Source: Sphingomonas corticis (lineage in GTDB: Bacteria > Pseudomonadota > Alphaproteobacteria > Sphingomonadales > Sphingomonadaceae). Taken from it: a stretch of DNA of 47,910 nt. The stretch covers positions 1-47,910 of the forward strand of contig NZ_JAAVJH010000017.1 of NCBI RefSeq assembly GCF_012035195.1. The letters run 5' to 3'. Positions 1-7,694 of this stretch are shown piece by piece. The first letter of the stretch is position 1. Every line of letters begins with the position of its first letter. The position numbers and the translations under genes are program-made. Under the pieces are notes generated by a model. It was not told the DNA's origin, ran no database searches, and worked only from the letters and a program-made list of their open reading frames with translations.

Positions 1-1
1 G

Positions 2-907
2 GAAGCCGCCGCCACGGCGGAGGCCGCGCGCGCCGCCGCCGCCAATGCCGCCAACCACGCCGCCGCCGAGGCCGCGCAGGCCGCCGTCGCCGCCGCCGAT
101 GCCACGGCGCGCGCCGCGGAGGCCGAGCGCGCCGCGGCCGCCGACGCCGCGGCGGAGACCGAGCGACTCCGCTTCGAAGCGCAGAAGGTGGCGGCGGGCG
201 ATGCGGCACGTCAGGCGGCCGAAGCGGCGGCCCGGGCCGCCGAGGACGCGGCACGCGGCAACGATCCCGCGGCGCAGGCTGCCGCCGACCGTGCCGCACG
301 CGACGCCGCCAGGGCCGCCGAGCAGGCCGCGCAGGCCGCCGCCGCCGCGGATGCCGCCACGCGCGAGAAGGCGTCGCGCGAAACGATGAAGGCGCTGGCG
401 CAGCAGATCGCCGACGCCGCGAAGGCGGCGCTCGCCGCCGCGCATGACGCCGCCGTCAAGGCCAACGGCGATGCCGCGAAGGAGGCGGAGAAGGCCGCGC
501 GCGACGCCGCGATGGCCGCGGATAAGGCGAACAAGGCGGCCGAGGACGCCGCCCGCGCCAATGCGGACAAGGCCGCGAAGGAAGCGGAGAAGGCCGCGCA
601 GGACAAGGCGGCGGAGAAGGCCGCCAAGGACGCCGAGAAGGCCGCGCGGGAGGCGGAGAAAGCCGCGCAGGACAAGGCCGCCAAAGACGCGGAGAAGGCC
701 GCGCGGGAGGCGGAGATGGCCGCCGCCAAGGCCGCCGAGGATGCCGCCAAGGCGCAGGAGAAGGCGGCCAAGGACGCGCAGAAGACCGCCGACCAACTGC
801 TGAAGGATGCGACCAAGGCCGCGGACCAGGTGGTCAAGGACACCGGGAAGCAGGCCGAGGAAGCCGCGAAGAAGCTGGAGGAGCTGCTGAAGGGGAAGAA
901 GGGTTGA
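2..907 (+). CDS. Ala/Lys/Glu-rich coiled-coil protein (5' end missing)
   Basis: The reading frame is open from the first base of the window to the TGA at 905-907, so the start lies outside. About 300 residues are visible, almost entirely Ala, Lys, Glu, Asp, Arg and Gln, in the alternating pattern of a long charged helix or coiled coil. The C-terminal half repeats the 19-residue unit AKDAEKAAREAEKAAQDKA. The protein ends in a very basic tail (KKLEELLKGKKG). No catalytic motif, membrane segment or signal peptide is visible. Compositionally it resembles TolA-type stalks, histone H1-like proteins and LEA-like proteins, but composition alone does not give a function. The stop overlaps the TTG start of the PilZ gene, so the two are probably co-transcribed. 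The reverse strand is also open for 312 codons, an artefact of extreme GC3. Confidence 0.75.
   Translation, partial: EAAATAEAARAAAANAANHAAAEAAQAAVAAADATARAAEAERAAAADAAAETERLRFEAQKVAAGDAARQAAEAAARAAEDAARGNDPAAQAAADRAARDAARAAEQAAQAAAAADAATREKASRETMKALAQQIADAAKAALAAAHDAAVKANGDAAKEAEKAARDAAMAADKANKAAEDAARANADKAAKEAEKAAQDKAAEKAAKDAEKAAREAEKAAQDKAAKDAEKAAREAEMAAAKAAEDAAKAQEKAAKDAQKTADQLLKDATKAADQVVKDTGKQAEEAAKKLEELLKGKKG
620..716 (+). repeat. 57-bp tandem repeat inside the coiled-coil gene
   Basis: The 40 bases at 620-659 recur at 677-716 with two mismatches, a period of 57 bp (19 codons). This gives the visible 19-residue periodicity in the protein. The period is a multiple of three, so copy-number change would keep the frame. 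Confidence 0.75.
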
Positions 908-1188
908 GCGCGGGCCGCGAAGCCGACCTTCGCGAGACGCAGCGCCTGAAGGTCTTTCGCGTGGCGCAGGTCGGCGTGGCGCCGGCGACGGCGCGCTGCC
1001 ACATCCTGAACCTGTCGCGGGCGGGAGCGCTGATCGACTGCCGCGACGGCGCTGCGCCGCGCGCGACGGTGACGCTGGCGGCGAGCGGCTTCGCGCGCGA
1101 CGCCGCGGTGCGCTGGCGCGAGGGGACGCGGATGGGCGTCCGCTTCCACCTTCCGCTCGAGGAACAGGAGCTGCTGGCCGCGCTGTAG
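904..1188 (+). CDS. PilZ domain protein
   Basis: A 94-residue single-domain protein. The centre carries the PilZ signature NLSRAGAL (N-x-S-x-x-G), followed by alternating hydrophobic strands ending in GVRFHLP, the usual last strand of the barrel. PilZ domains bind cyclic di-GMP. The N-terminal arginine motif is RLKVFR, one residue longer than the classical RxxxR, so nucleotide binding is likely but not assured. The TTG start at 904 overlaps the upstream TGA in a TTGA arrangement and has GAAGAAGG just 5' as a ribosome-binding site, which argues for translational coupling with the coiled-coil gene. It converges on the receiver gene at 1195. A diguanylate cyclase is encoded at 13286-14959. Confidence 0.8.
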   Translation: MSAGREADLRETQRLKVFRVAQVGVAPATARCHILNLSRAGALIDCRDGAAPRATVTLAASGFARDAAVRWREGTRMGVRFHLPLEEQELLAAL

Positions 1189-1194
1189 CCTTCG

Positions 1195-1566
1195 TCAGTG
1201 GCGGAGCACCCGTCCGATCGCCCGCGCGACCCGGCGCAGGTCGATCGGCTTCTGGCAGCGCGCGGTTCCGTCGAACCGGACGGGCACGGCCGTATTCTCG
1301 TAGCCGGTGGTGAAGACGAACGGCACCGCTCGCTCGATCAGCAGGTCGGCGGCGGCGAAAGCCATCTCGCCGCGCAGGTTCACGTCGAGGATCGCGCCGT
1401 CGAGCGACGATCCGCCGCGGATCAGTGCCAGCGCCCCGTCGAGGTCCGCCACCGGGCCGACGACCACCGCGCCCGCCTCGCGCAGATCGGTCGCGATCTC
1501 GTCCGCCAGGAAATATTCGTCCTCGACCACCAGGATCCGGCACCCCTCCAATCCGGCGTCAGCCAT
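1195..1566 (-). CDS. single-domain response regulator, FATGUY-like
   Basis: A 123-residue stand-alone receiver domain with no output domain. It has the acidic pair E15/D16, the phospho-acceptor D61 in GAILDVNLRGE and the conserved K106 in CQKP. The segment around the signalling Thr reads PFVFTTGYEN, close to the FAT[GUY] motif that marks a family of alphaproteobacterial single-domain regulators (SdrG type) acting in general stress phosphorelays. The gene overlaps the 3' end of the upstream HWE kinase by 8 bp on the same strand, so the kinase is its most likely phosphodonor. The cognate pairing is an inference from that overlap. Confidence 0.85.
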   Translation of the reverse strand: MADAGLEGCRILVVEDEYFLADEIATDLREAGAVVVGPVADLDGALALIRGGSSLDGAILDVNLRGEMAFAAADLLIERAVPFVFTTGYENTAVPVRFDGTARCQKPIDLRRVARAIGRVLRH

Positions 1567-2968
1567 GGCCGCCCGCTCCCCCGCCGGTGCTGGCCGAGAC
1601 CGGGACGGAGATGGTGCAATGCACGCCGTCCGGCCCGAGCACGTAGGTGGTCCTGGCGCTCAGCTGATAGGGCAGCGCCTTCTCGATCAGCTCGCGTCCC
1701 TGCCCGGTGCCCAGCGGCTCGGCGCCCGACGCGGGCATGACGACGCCGCGCTCGCGCCAGTCGATGTGCAGCCACGGCAGCCCGCCCTCGCCGACGGGCT
1801 CGTGCGTCCAGCCGACGGTCAGGCTGGACCTGGGCTGGCCGAGCGCGCCGTACTTGACCGCGTTGGTGGCCAGTTCGTGGATTGCCATGGCCAGCGTCTG
1901 CACGGTCGACGAGCGCAGGCGCACGCCCGCCGGCCCGTCCAGCACCACCCGGTCGCGATCGCCGCGCAGCGCGGACAGTTCGGTCTCGATCAGATCGTCG
2001 AAGGTGACGCGGTCGTGCTCGGTCAGGCGGGACAGCAGCCCCTGCACGCGCGACAGCGCCTCCAGCCGGTCGCGGAAGCGGTGGCGGAAATCGTCCAGGT
2101 CGCCGCTGCTGCGCGCGGTCTTGTCCGCGACCGAACGCACCACGCCCATCAGGTTGCGGGTGCGATGCTGCAATTCCGCCACCAGCACGCGCTGGCTCTC
2201 CTGCAACTCGCGCAGGTCGTGGATGTCGGTGGAGGTGCCCAGCCACTCGACGATCGTGCCGTCCGCGTCGCGGACGGGCGCGGCACGGGTCTGGAACCAG
2301 CGGCAGGTGCCGTCGGCCTGGCCGCAGATCCGGTATTCCAGCTGGAACCGCCCCGTTGCCGCCGCCTCGGTCCAGGCGGCGCTGGCACGATCGCGATCTT
2401 CGGGATCGAGGGCGTCGAGCCAGCCCCAGCCACGGCTGTCCGCGTCGTCCTGTCCGGTATAGGCCTGCCATTGCGGGCTTGCCCACGTCCAGACGCCGGT
2501 TTCGCTCGCGCGGAAGGCCAGCTGCGGCATCCCTTCGACCAGCGATCGGAAACGCAATTCGCTACTGGCCAGCGCCGCGTTCTTCTCCCCCAGCTCGCGC
2601 GTGCGTTCGTTCACGCGCTCGTCCAGCACGCGATTGCTCTCGTGCAGGCTGGTGTTGGCGACCTCCAGCTCCTCGGTGAGGACCTGCATCTCCTCCAGCG
2701 CGACGCGAAGTTCCTCCTGCTCACTCGCCGCCGCCATCCGGTCCGCGTCCGGCAAGCCGCCCGCGCCCTGCTTCGCCTGATCGTAGAGGGTGGTCACCGC
2801 CTGAAGGTCGCGCGCCTGCACCGTCAGCTGCCGCAGCAACCGCGCGCGATCCTCGGCAAGCCGCGAGACCTCGTCCTGCGCTGCCTCCAGTGCGGTGCGC
2901 AGCTGCTCGATCTCGTCGGCGAGACGAGCGACCTCGTCGTTCCTGCGCCCCGACTGATGCTCGCGCAT
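1559..2968 (-). CDS. PAS-containing HWE-family sensor histidine kinase
   Basis: 469 residues with no membrane segment, so a cytoplasmic sensor. Residues 1-150 form a long coiled coil. A PAS/PAC domain follows at about 150-270 (QLAFRASETGVWTWASP, then DGTIVEWLGTSTDIHDL). The HWE phospho-acceptor box is AELQHRTRNLMGVVRS. The ATPase domain has the N box AIHELATNAVKYGAL and the W-x-E motif in HIDWRERG that names the HWE class. It lies directly upstream of, and overlapping, a FATGUY-like receiver. It is divergent from the CheB gene, with about 105 bp between them. HWE kinases in alphaproteobacteria often feed PhyR-type stress signalling; whether this one does cannot be read from the sequence. Confidence 0.9.
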   Translation of the reverse strand: MREHQSGRRNDEVARLADEIEQLRTALEAAQDEVSRLAEDRARLLRQLTVQARDLQAVTTLYDQAKQGAGGLPDADRMAAASEQEELRVALEEMQVLTEELEVANTSLHESNRVLDERVNERTRELGEKNAALASSELRFRSLVEGMPQLAFRASETGVWTWASPQWQAYTGQDDADSRGWGWLDALDPEDRDRASAAWTEAAATGRFQLEYRICGQADGTCRWFQTRAAPVRDADGTIVEWLGTSTDIHDLRELQESQRVLVAELQHRTRNLMGVVRSVADKTARSSGDLDDFRHRFRDRLEALSRVQGLLSRLTEHDRVTFDDLIETELSALRGDRDRVVLDGPAGVRLRSSTVQTLAMAIHELATNAVKYGALGQPRSSLTVGWTHEPVGEGGLPWLHIDWRERGVVMPASGAEPLGTGQGRELIEKALPYQLSARTTYVLGPDGVHCTISVPVSASTGGGAGGHG

Positions 2969-3074
2969 AGGATTACCTCGAGCCCCCCCTCAGACAACGC
3001 GGAAACAACACTTTAGCCCAACGCGCGGCACTTCATAAGTCCAAGCCGCGTTGGAGCGGGGACGGGAGGCGGCC

Positions 3075-4082
3075 ATGCCGACGAAGGACATCATCGCGAT
3101 CGGCTCTTCCGCCGGGGGGATCGACGCACTGACGCGTCTGTGCGCCGGGCTGCCGGCGGACCTGCCGGCCAGCGTCTTCATCGCGCAGCACATCTCGCCC
3201 ACCTCGCGCAGCGTGCTGCCGCAGCTGCTGGCGCGGGCCGGACCGTTGCCCGCCTCGTCGCCGGTGGACGGGCAGCGGTTCGAGCGCGGCCACATCTACG
3301 TCGCGCCGCCCGACCACCACCTGCTGCTGCGCGAGGGGCGGTTGTTGATCCGCCGCGGCCCGTACGAGAACCGCACCCGCCCGGCGGTGAACGCGCTGTT
3401 CCGGTCGGCGGCGGTCGCGTACGGCGCGCGCGTGATCGGCGTCGTGCTGACGGGGCTGCTGGACGACGGGACCGAGGGGCTGATCGCGATCAAGGCCGCC
3501 GGCGGCACGTCAGTGGTGCAGGATCCCGACGACGCGGAATGGCCGTCGATGCCGCGCAACGCGGTGATGCGCGATCATGTCGATCGCGTCGCCCCGCTGG
3601 CCGCGCTTCCCGCCCTCCTCGCCGAACTCGCCGCGAGCGAGGCGGGCCCCACCATCCCGCTGCCCTCCGACTATCGCACCGAGGACCGCATCGCCGCACA
3701 GGAGTTCGCCGTGACGGAAACGGAAATCGAGACGCCGGGCACGCCGAGCCACCTGTCGTGTCCGGACTGTGGCGGCGTGCTGAACCAGATCGAGGCGGAA
3801 CACGAGGTGCGCTTCCGCTGCCAGGTCGGCCACGCCTTCACGCCGCTGGGCCTGGCGGATGCGCAGAGCGAGGAGCTGGAGCGCGCGCTGAGCATCGCGG
3901 TGCGCACGCACCGCGACCGGCTGCGCCTGTTCGAGCAGATGCATGACAGCGCAGAGGCGCGCGGCCTGTCACACGCCAGCCGGCGCTGGCGGCTGGCGCG
4001 CGAGGAATCGGCGCAGATGCTGGCCGCGCTGGAACAGGCGACCAGCGTGTTGCGCAAGCCGCGGGCAGACGGCGAAGCGTAG
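3075..4082 (+). CDS. cheB: CheB-type protein-glutamate methylesterase with C-terminal zinc-ribbon extension
   Basis: 335 residues. The catalytic domain lacks the usual N-terminal receiver and starts at once with IAIGSSAGG (Ser at about 12), AQHIS (His at about 39) and VVLTGLLDDGTEG (Asp at about 131), the Ser-His-Asp triad of CheB. From about residue 230 an extra region carries CPDCGG and FRCQVGH, two Cys pairs suggesting a small zinc ribbon, then a helical tail. I start at the ATG at 3075, which has GGGAGGCGG upstream, rather than the TTG at 3051. CheB demethylates or deamidates chemoreceptors, but no receptor, CheA or CheW gene is visible here. With the CheR gene at 4377-6602 it forms a methylation module beside an HWE kinase. 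The client protein is unknown. Confidence 0.85.
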   Translation: MPTKDIIAIGSSAGGIDALTRLCAGLPADLPASVFIAQHISPTSRSVLPQLLARAGPLPASSPVDGQRFERGHIYVAPPDHHLLLREGRLLIRRGPYENRTRPAVNALFRSAAVAYGARVIGVVLTGLLDDGTEGLIAIKAAGGTSVVQDPDDAEWPSMPRNAVMRDHVDRVAPLAALPALLAELAASEAGPTIPLPSDYRTEDRIAAQEFAVTETEIETPGTPSHLSCPDCGGVLNQIEAEHEVRFRCQVGHAFTPLGLADAQSEELERALSIAVRTHRDRLRLFEQMHDSAEARGLSHASRRWRLAREESAQMLAALEQATSVLRKPRADGEA

Positions 4083-4084
4083 GT

Positions 4085-4360
4085 TCACTCGCCGCCGTCG
4101 CGCCCCGCGGCGTCGTCGAACCCGGGCTGGAGGCACGTCAGCCGCACCTCGCGCTCGATCTCGCCCTGTTCGAACCGCGCCTGCGAGCGTCGCAGCGCCG
4201 CGGCCATCGCCTCGTCGGACAGATCGTCGGCTGCACGGTCGAAGCGCGCCCTCGATCGCGCCAGCCGACGCAGGCTGGCCTCGATCCGGCCGTGCGAGCG
4301 CGCCATCGCCGCGGTTGCCGCCGCCAGCCTGGCCGCGATGCCGGAAGGGCCGCTGCCCAC
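4085..4360 (-). CDS. small helical protein of unknown function
   Basis: 91 residues from a GTG at 4360, starting 16 bp after the stop of the CheR-PAS gene on the same strand, with GGGGCTAGG upstream as a plausible ribosome-binding site. The sequence is helical and Arg/Ala-rich (SHGRIEASLRRLARSRARF) and ends in an acidic tail. No known domain is recognised. The pattern of SxxRIExxxxxLxxSxxR followed by a charged EIEREVR segment resembles the small protein at 7252-7518, which also sits next to a receiver gene. An adaptor or partner role in the signalling cluster is a guess. The start is uncertain, since the frame is open further upstream inside the CheR gene. Confidence 0.5.
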   Translation of the reverse strand: MGSGPSGIAARLAAATAAMARSHGRIEASLRRLARSRARFDRAADDLSDEAMAAALRRSQARFEQGEIEREVRLTCLQPGFDDAAGRDGGE

Positions 4361-4376
4361 GCCTAGCCCCGCGGCG

Positions 4377-6602
4377 TCACGCGGCGGGCAGCTGCTGGCG
4401 GTCGCTGGTGTCGTGGACCACCGCGACCAGGATGCGGGGCACCTCCTCGCCGTAATATTGCACGCAGATCTCGGCGGGATATTCACGGCCGTCCACCGCG
4501 CGGATGACGGTCTCGACGACGATCTCCGGCTTCTCGCCCGCGATCAGCGGCTCGAACAGGCGCTTCAACTCGTCCATGCCGACCGACGGCATCACGTCGG
4601 CCAGCGTCATCTGCGTCAGCTGCGTGGCGGTGCATCCCAGCTTCTTCTCGGCGCCGCGATTGGACAGGGTGAAGTGGAGCGTGTCGGGATCGAGGAAGTA
4701 GATCTCGTTCAGCGCCTGACCCATGATGCGGCCGAGATAGCGGGTGTAATCCTCGCGCCGCCGCTCCTCGGTGATGTCCTCGAACGCGATCACCATGCCG
4801 GCGTCCTCGGCGGAGAGCGGGGCGACCCGCACGCGGCACAGGATCGGCCGGCCGCGCCGGTCCACGCCCTCCAGCACCTGTTCCGCCGCTTCGCGACCCG
4901 ACTGCACCGTCAGCAGGTCGCCGCGCAGCAGGTGGACGGGAAAACCGATGTCGAGCGCGTCGAATGCGGTGCCCACCACCTCTTCCGCGCGCAGGCCCCA
5001 GGCGTTCTCGCTCCACCGGTTCCAGCTGCGCACGACATGCGCGGCGTCGATCACCACCACGCCGACGTTCATCGAGCGCAGCACGGACTCGAGATAGGTC
5101 TTGTAGCTGACCGCCTGCTCCGCCTGGAGCCGCAGCTCCTCGTTGGTCGATTCCATCTCCTCGTTGGAGGAGCGCGCCTCCTCGTTGATCGTCTCGAGTT
5201 CCTCGTTCGTCGACTGGAGCTCCTCGTTGGTGGTCTCCAGCTCCTCGTTCGTCGACTGGAGCTCCTCGTTGGTCGTCTCCAGTTCCTCGTTGGCGGATTG
5301 CAGTTCCTCGATCGACTGCTCCAGGCTCTCCTGCGCCGCCTCCAGCTCGCGCTGCATGGCGTGGATCTGGGTGGTGTTGGTGAAGGACAGCAGCGAGGCG
5401 TAGACGCTGCCGTCCTGCGGGTGGAACAGCGGGCGAAGCTCAATCGTCAGCCGGATCGTCTCCGCCGGCGACTGGTGGTATTCCTGGTGCTCCAGCCGGA
5501 TCACGCGCCGCTCGCGCATCGCCTGCTCGATCGGCGCGCGCAGTTCCAGCGGGCGGTAGGAGATGGGCAGGTCCTGAAACGGGCGGCCGATGTCCGCCTC
5601 GCCCACGCTCACCAGCTGGCGCGCGGCCGCGTTCGCCAGCGCGACCTTCCCCGCCTCGTCGATCACGAGATAGGCGGTCCCCGCCTCGTTCAGCACGGTT
5701 TCGGCCAGCAACATCTGCGGCGGTGCGTCGCCGCGATCGGCGCGCGCCACGGGCAGCGTGTTGCCCGCGGTGCGCCGCCATTCCTGCGGCACCTTGGCGA
5801 AGATCCGGTGCCGCATCTCCACCGGGCGGAACAGCGCGGAACGGGCGAGCTGCGTCTCCGCCTTGCCGAGGAACAGGAAGCCGTCGGGCGCGAGCGCGTA
5901 GTGGAGCCGCGGCAGCACCACGTCCTGCGTCTCCGATTCCAGGTAGATCAGCAGGTTGCGACACACGAGCAGGTCGATCCGGCTGATCGGTGCATCGCGC
6001 ACCACGTTGTGCTGGCCGAAAATGACGCAGCGGCGCACCTCGCGGTTGAAGACGTAGTGATGGTTCGTCCGCTCGAAATACCGGTCGAGCAGGTCGGGCG
6101 GCACCCCTTCCACGTCGCGCGCGGTGTAGGTGGCGGCGCGCGCGGTCTTCAGCGCCTCCTCGTCCAGGTCGGTGGCGTAGATCTTCACCCGCTCGCAGAA
6201 CGTCTGCAGGCCCAGCGCCTCGGCGAACAGCATCGCGATCGAATAAGGCTCCTCCCCGCTGGCGCAGCCGACGCTCCAGACGCGGATCGCGCGCTGGTCC
6301 CCCGCGGTCGCGACGATTTCCGGCACGACGTCGGTCTTCAGCACCTCCCACGCATCGGGATCGCGGAAGAAGGAGGTGACGTTGATGAGGACGGTGTTGA
6401 GCAGGTCCTCGAACTCGCCGGGATGCACCTCGAGGTGCGCCTGATAGGCGGCGAAGTCCTCCACGCCGACCGCCTCCATGCGGATCGCGATGCGGCGGCG
6501 CAGGCTGGTGCGCTTGTAGCCGCGGAAATCGAGCCCGCGGCTCTCCTGGATGTAGCGCAGCAGGTCTTCGAACTGCGGTTCGGGTACGGATTTCTCGGCC
6601 AT
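4377..6602 (-). CDS. cheR: CheR-type methyltransferase fused to coiled coil and PAS domains
   Basis: 741 residues. Residues 1-270 are a CheR S-adenosylmethionine-dependent methyltransferase: helical N-domain, then VWSVGCASGEEPYSIAM (SAM-binding motif I), KIYATDLDE, and DLLVCRNLLIYL. A PAS-like domain follows (YLVIDEAGKVALANAAARQ), then a strict 7-residue coiled coil (EELQSTNEELETTN repeated), then two more PAS domains (VGVVVIDAAHVVRSWN and EIYFLDPDTLHFTLSN). It ends after the last PAS with no histidine kinase or receiver. This matches the CheR part of CheB/CheR-PAS fusion proteins, here split from CheB. I start at the ATG at 6602 (MAEKSVPEPQ). The frame stays open to 7220, but that stretch covers the divergent receiver gene. 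Confidence 0.88.
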   Translation of the reverse strand: MAEKSVPEPQFEDLLRYIQESRGLDFRGYKRTSLRRRIAIRMEAVGVEDFAAYQAHLEVHPGEFEDLLNTVLINVTSFFRDPDAWEVLKTDVVPEIVATAGDQRAIRVWSVGCASGEEPYSIAMLFAEALGLQTFCERVKIYATDLDEEALKTARAATYTARDVEGVPPDLLDRYFERTNHHYVFNREVRRCVIFGQHNVVRDAPISRIDLLVCRNLLIYLESETQDVVLPRLHYALAPDGFLFLGKAETQLARSALFRPVEMRHRIFAKVPQEWRRTAGNTLPVARADRGDAPPQMLLAETVLNEAGTAYLVIDEAGKVALANAAARQLVSVGEADIGRPFQDLPISYRPLELRAPIEQAMRERRVIRLEHQEYHQSPAETIRLTIELRPLFHPQDGSVYASLLSFTNTTQIHAMQRELEAAQESLEQSIEELQSANEELETTNEELQSTNEELETTNEELQSTNEELETINEEARSSNEEMESTNEELRLQAEQAVSYKTYLESVLRSMNVGVVVIDAAHVVRSWNRWSENAWGLRAEEVVGTAFDALDIGFPVHLLRGDLLTVQSGREAAEQVLEGVDRRGRPILCRVRVAPLSAEDAGMVIAFEDITEERRREDYTRYLGRIMGQALNEIYFLDPDTLHFTLSNRGAEKKLGCTATQLTQMTLADVMPSVGMDELKRLFEPLIAGEKPEIVVETVIRAVDGREYPAEICVQYYGEEVPRILVAVVHDTSDRQQLPAA
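5128..5312 (-). repeat. 42-bp tandem repeats encoding the heptad coiled coil
   Basis: Alternating 21-bp blocks (GAGGAGCTCCAGTCGACGAA and GAGGAGCTGGAGACCACCAA types on the minus strand) give a period of 42 bp and encode EELQSTN/EELETTN heptads. The repeat sits in the linker between PAS domains of the CheR fusion, where it probably forms a signalling helix. Confidence 0.8.
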
Positions 6603-6740
6603 GCCACTTTCCGATAAGCGCTGCGGAAGAGGGTGCCGGCCGGGTGCGTCTATCGGCCGGAACCGCCGCTCGCCAGAGCGTCGTGTCCCTTCTCCTGTAG
6701 CGGCTTGGCGGCAAGGAAGCGACGGCGTAGGTTGGCGCGA

Positions 6741-7238
6741 GTGAGCGATGCGGCCGACCTTCCCGCCATCCTGATCGCGGAGGACCGCGCGATCATCGCG
6801 GCCAAGATACGGCGCGACCTTCAGCAGGCGGGATATGCCGTCGCGGCCGTCGCCGGAACGATCGCGGAGGCGGAGGCGGCGGCGCAGCGGCTGCCGATCC
6901 GCGGCGCGGTGCTCGACGTCGACCTGCGCGGCGAGCCGGTCTATTCCGTCGCCGCGATCCTGCTGGCGCGCCGTCTCCCGTTCCTGTTCCTCACCGGTTA
7001 CGGCCGCGCCGCGCTGCCGCGCGAGTGGCAGGGGGTGCCGCTGCTGGAGAAGCCGTTCACCGGCGCCGCGCTGTCGGCCGCGCTGCGCCGTGCCATGAGC
7101 GGGGTGCGCCCCGCCCCGCTGCCGCGCACCGTCACCACGCCGACGATCCGACGCGCGTGGGACCATATGCGCCACAACCGCGACCTGCTGACGGAGCAGC
7201 GCGCCTGGACGGAGTTGCACCGGGCCGCAAGGGGCTGA
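6741..7238 (+). CDS. response regulator receiver protein, FATGUY-like
   Basis: 165 residues from the GTG at 6741; the frame is open further upstream but that part is not receiver-like. The receiver domain has the acidic pair in LIAEDRAII, the phospho-acceptor Asp in GAVLDVDLRGE and the conserved Lys in LLEKPF. The segment PFLFLTGYGRAALP resembles the FATGUY motif, as in the receiver at 1195-1566. A basic/helical tail of about 45 residues follows (TIRRAWDHMRHNRDLL) with no recognised DNA-binding domain. It is divergent from the CheR gene and convergent with the small gene at 7252. A role in the same sensory network is inferred from context. Confidence 0.8.
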   Translation: MSDAADLPAILIAEDRAIIAAKIRRDLQQAGYAVAAVAGTIAEAEAAAQRLPIRGAVLDVDLRGEPVYSVAAILLARRLPFLFLTGYGRAALPREWQGVPLLEKPFTGAALSAALRRAMSGVRPAPLPRTVTTPTIRRAWDHMRHNRDLLTEQRAWTELHRAARG

Positions 7239-7251
7239 CCGGCCGCCCGCG

Positions 7252-7518
7252 TCACTTGGCAGGGGGGCCGCGCATCTCGCGATCGATCTCGCGCTGCTGC
7301 GCCCTCCTCACCGACGCCTCGATCAGAGCGGCCTGTCGCAGGGGGTCCATCTCTCGCACGGAGAGTTCGAAGTCCGGCAGGCTGTGCGTCCTCATGATGA
7401 TCTGCGCGGTCCGCTCGATCCGCTCGCGCGACCGCCCGATGGCGTCGCGCGACGCGGCCGCCAACGCCCGGCTGCGCGCCACCATCCAGACCGATTCAAG
7501 AAGCAGTGCGGGCGGCAT
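7252..7518 (-). CDS. small helical protein of unknown function
   Basis: 88 residues, strongly helical, with an Arg/Ser/Glu-rich centre (AIGRSRERIERTAQIIMR) and a C-terminal AQQREIDREMRGPPAK. No known family is recognised. Its style resembles the 91-residue protein at 4085-4360, and both sit 3' of signalling genes. The start is the first ATG (7518); an internal ATG (MVARSRA) is an alternative. It converges on the receiver gene at 6741-7238, 13 bp away. Treat it as a likely but unproven gene. Confidence 0.5.
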   Translation of the reverse strand: MPPALLLESVWMVARSRALAAASRDAIGRSRERIERTAQIIMRTHSLPDFELSVREMDPLRQAALIEASVRRAQQREIDREMRGPPAK

Positions 7519-7694
7519 CTGCTTCTTGTAGCCCGATTATTGATCGAAGTCAGCCTGTCGACCGCTCCTGTCGCCGGTGGCCGCAGGGTGGCGCCGATGA
7601 TCCGCGGTTCGCCGGGCGTGCCCAGGACCAGAGCCGAAGCGCCCGCCCGCACCCTCACGTCGTGAAGGTCGTCGGCCTCGAACAGCACGCGCCT

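Noticed and set aside
4338..6617. 759-codon plus-strand frame opposite the CheR gene
   Set aside because: It is the antisense shadow of a gene with complete CheR and PAS motifs; its own translation is His/Arg/Leu-rich and matches no family.
6659..6681. Possible EcfG-type promoter (GGAAC, then CGTC) upstream of the receiver at 6741
   Set aside because: The spacing is 15 bp where 16-17 is usual, and the -10 lacks GTT. Chance is likely in such DNA.
7392..7688. 98-codon minus-strand frame starting 6 bp after queA
   Set aside because: It overlaps the 7252-7518 gene by 127 bp in another frame and has no recognised motif. The position after queA is suggestive, so it is not fully excluded.
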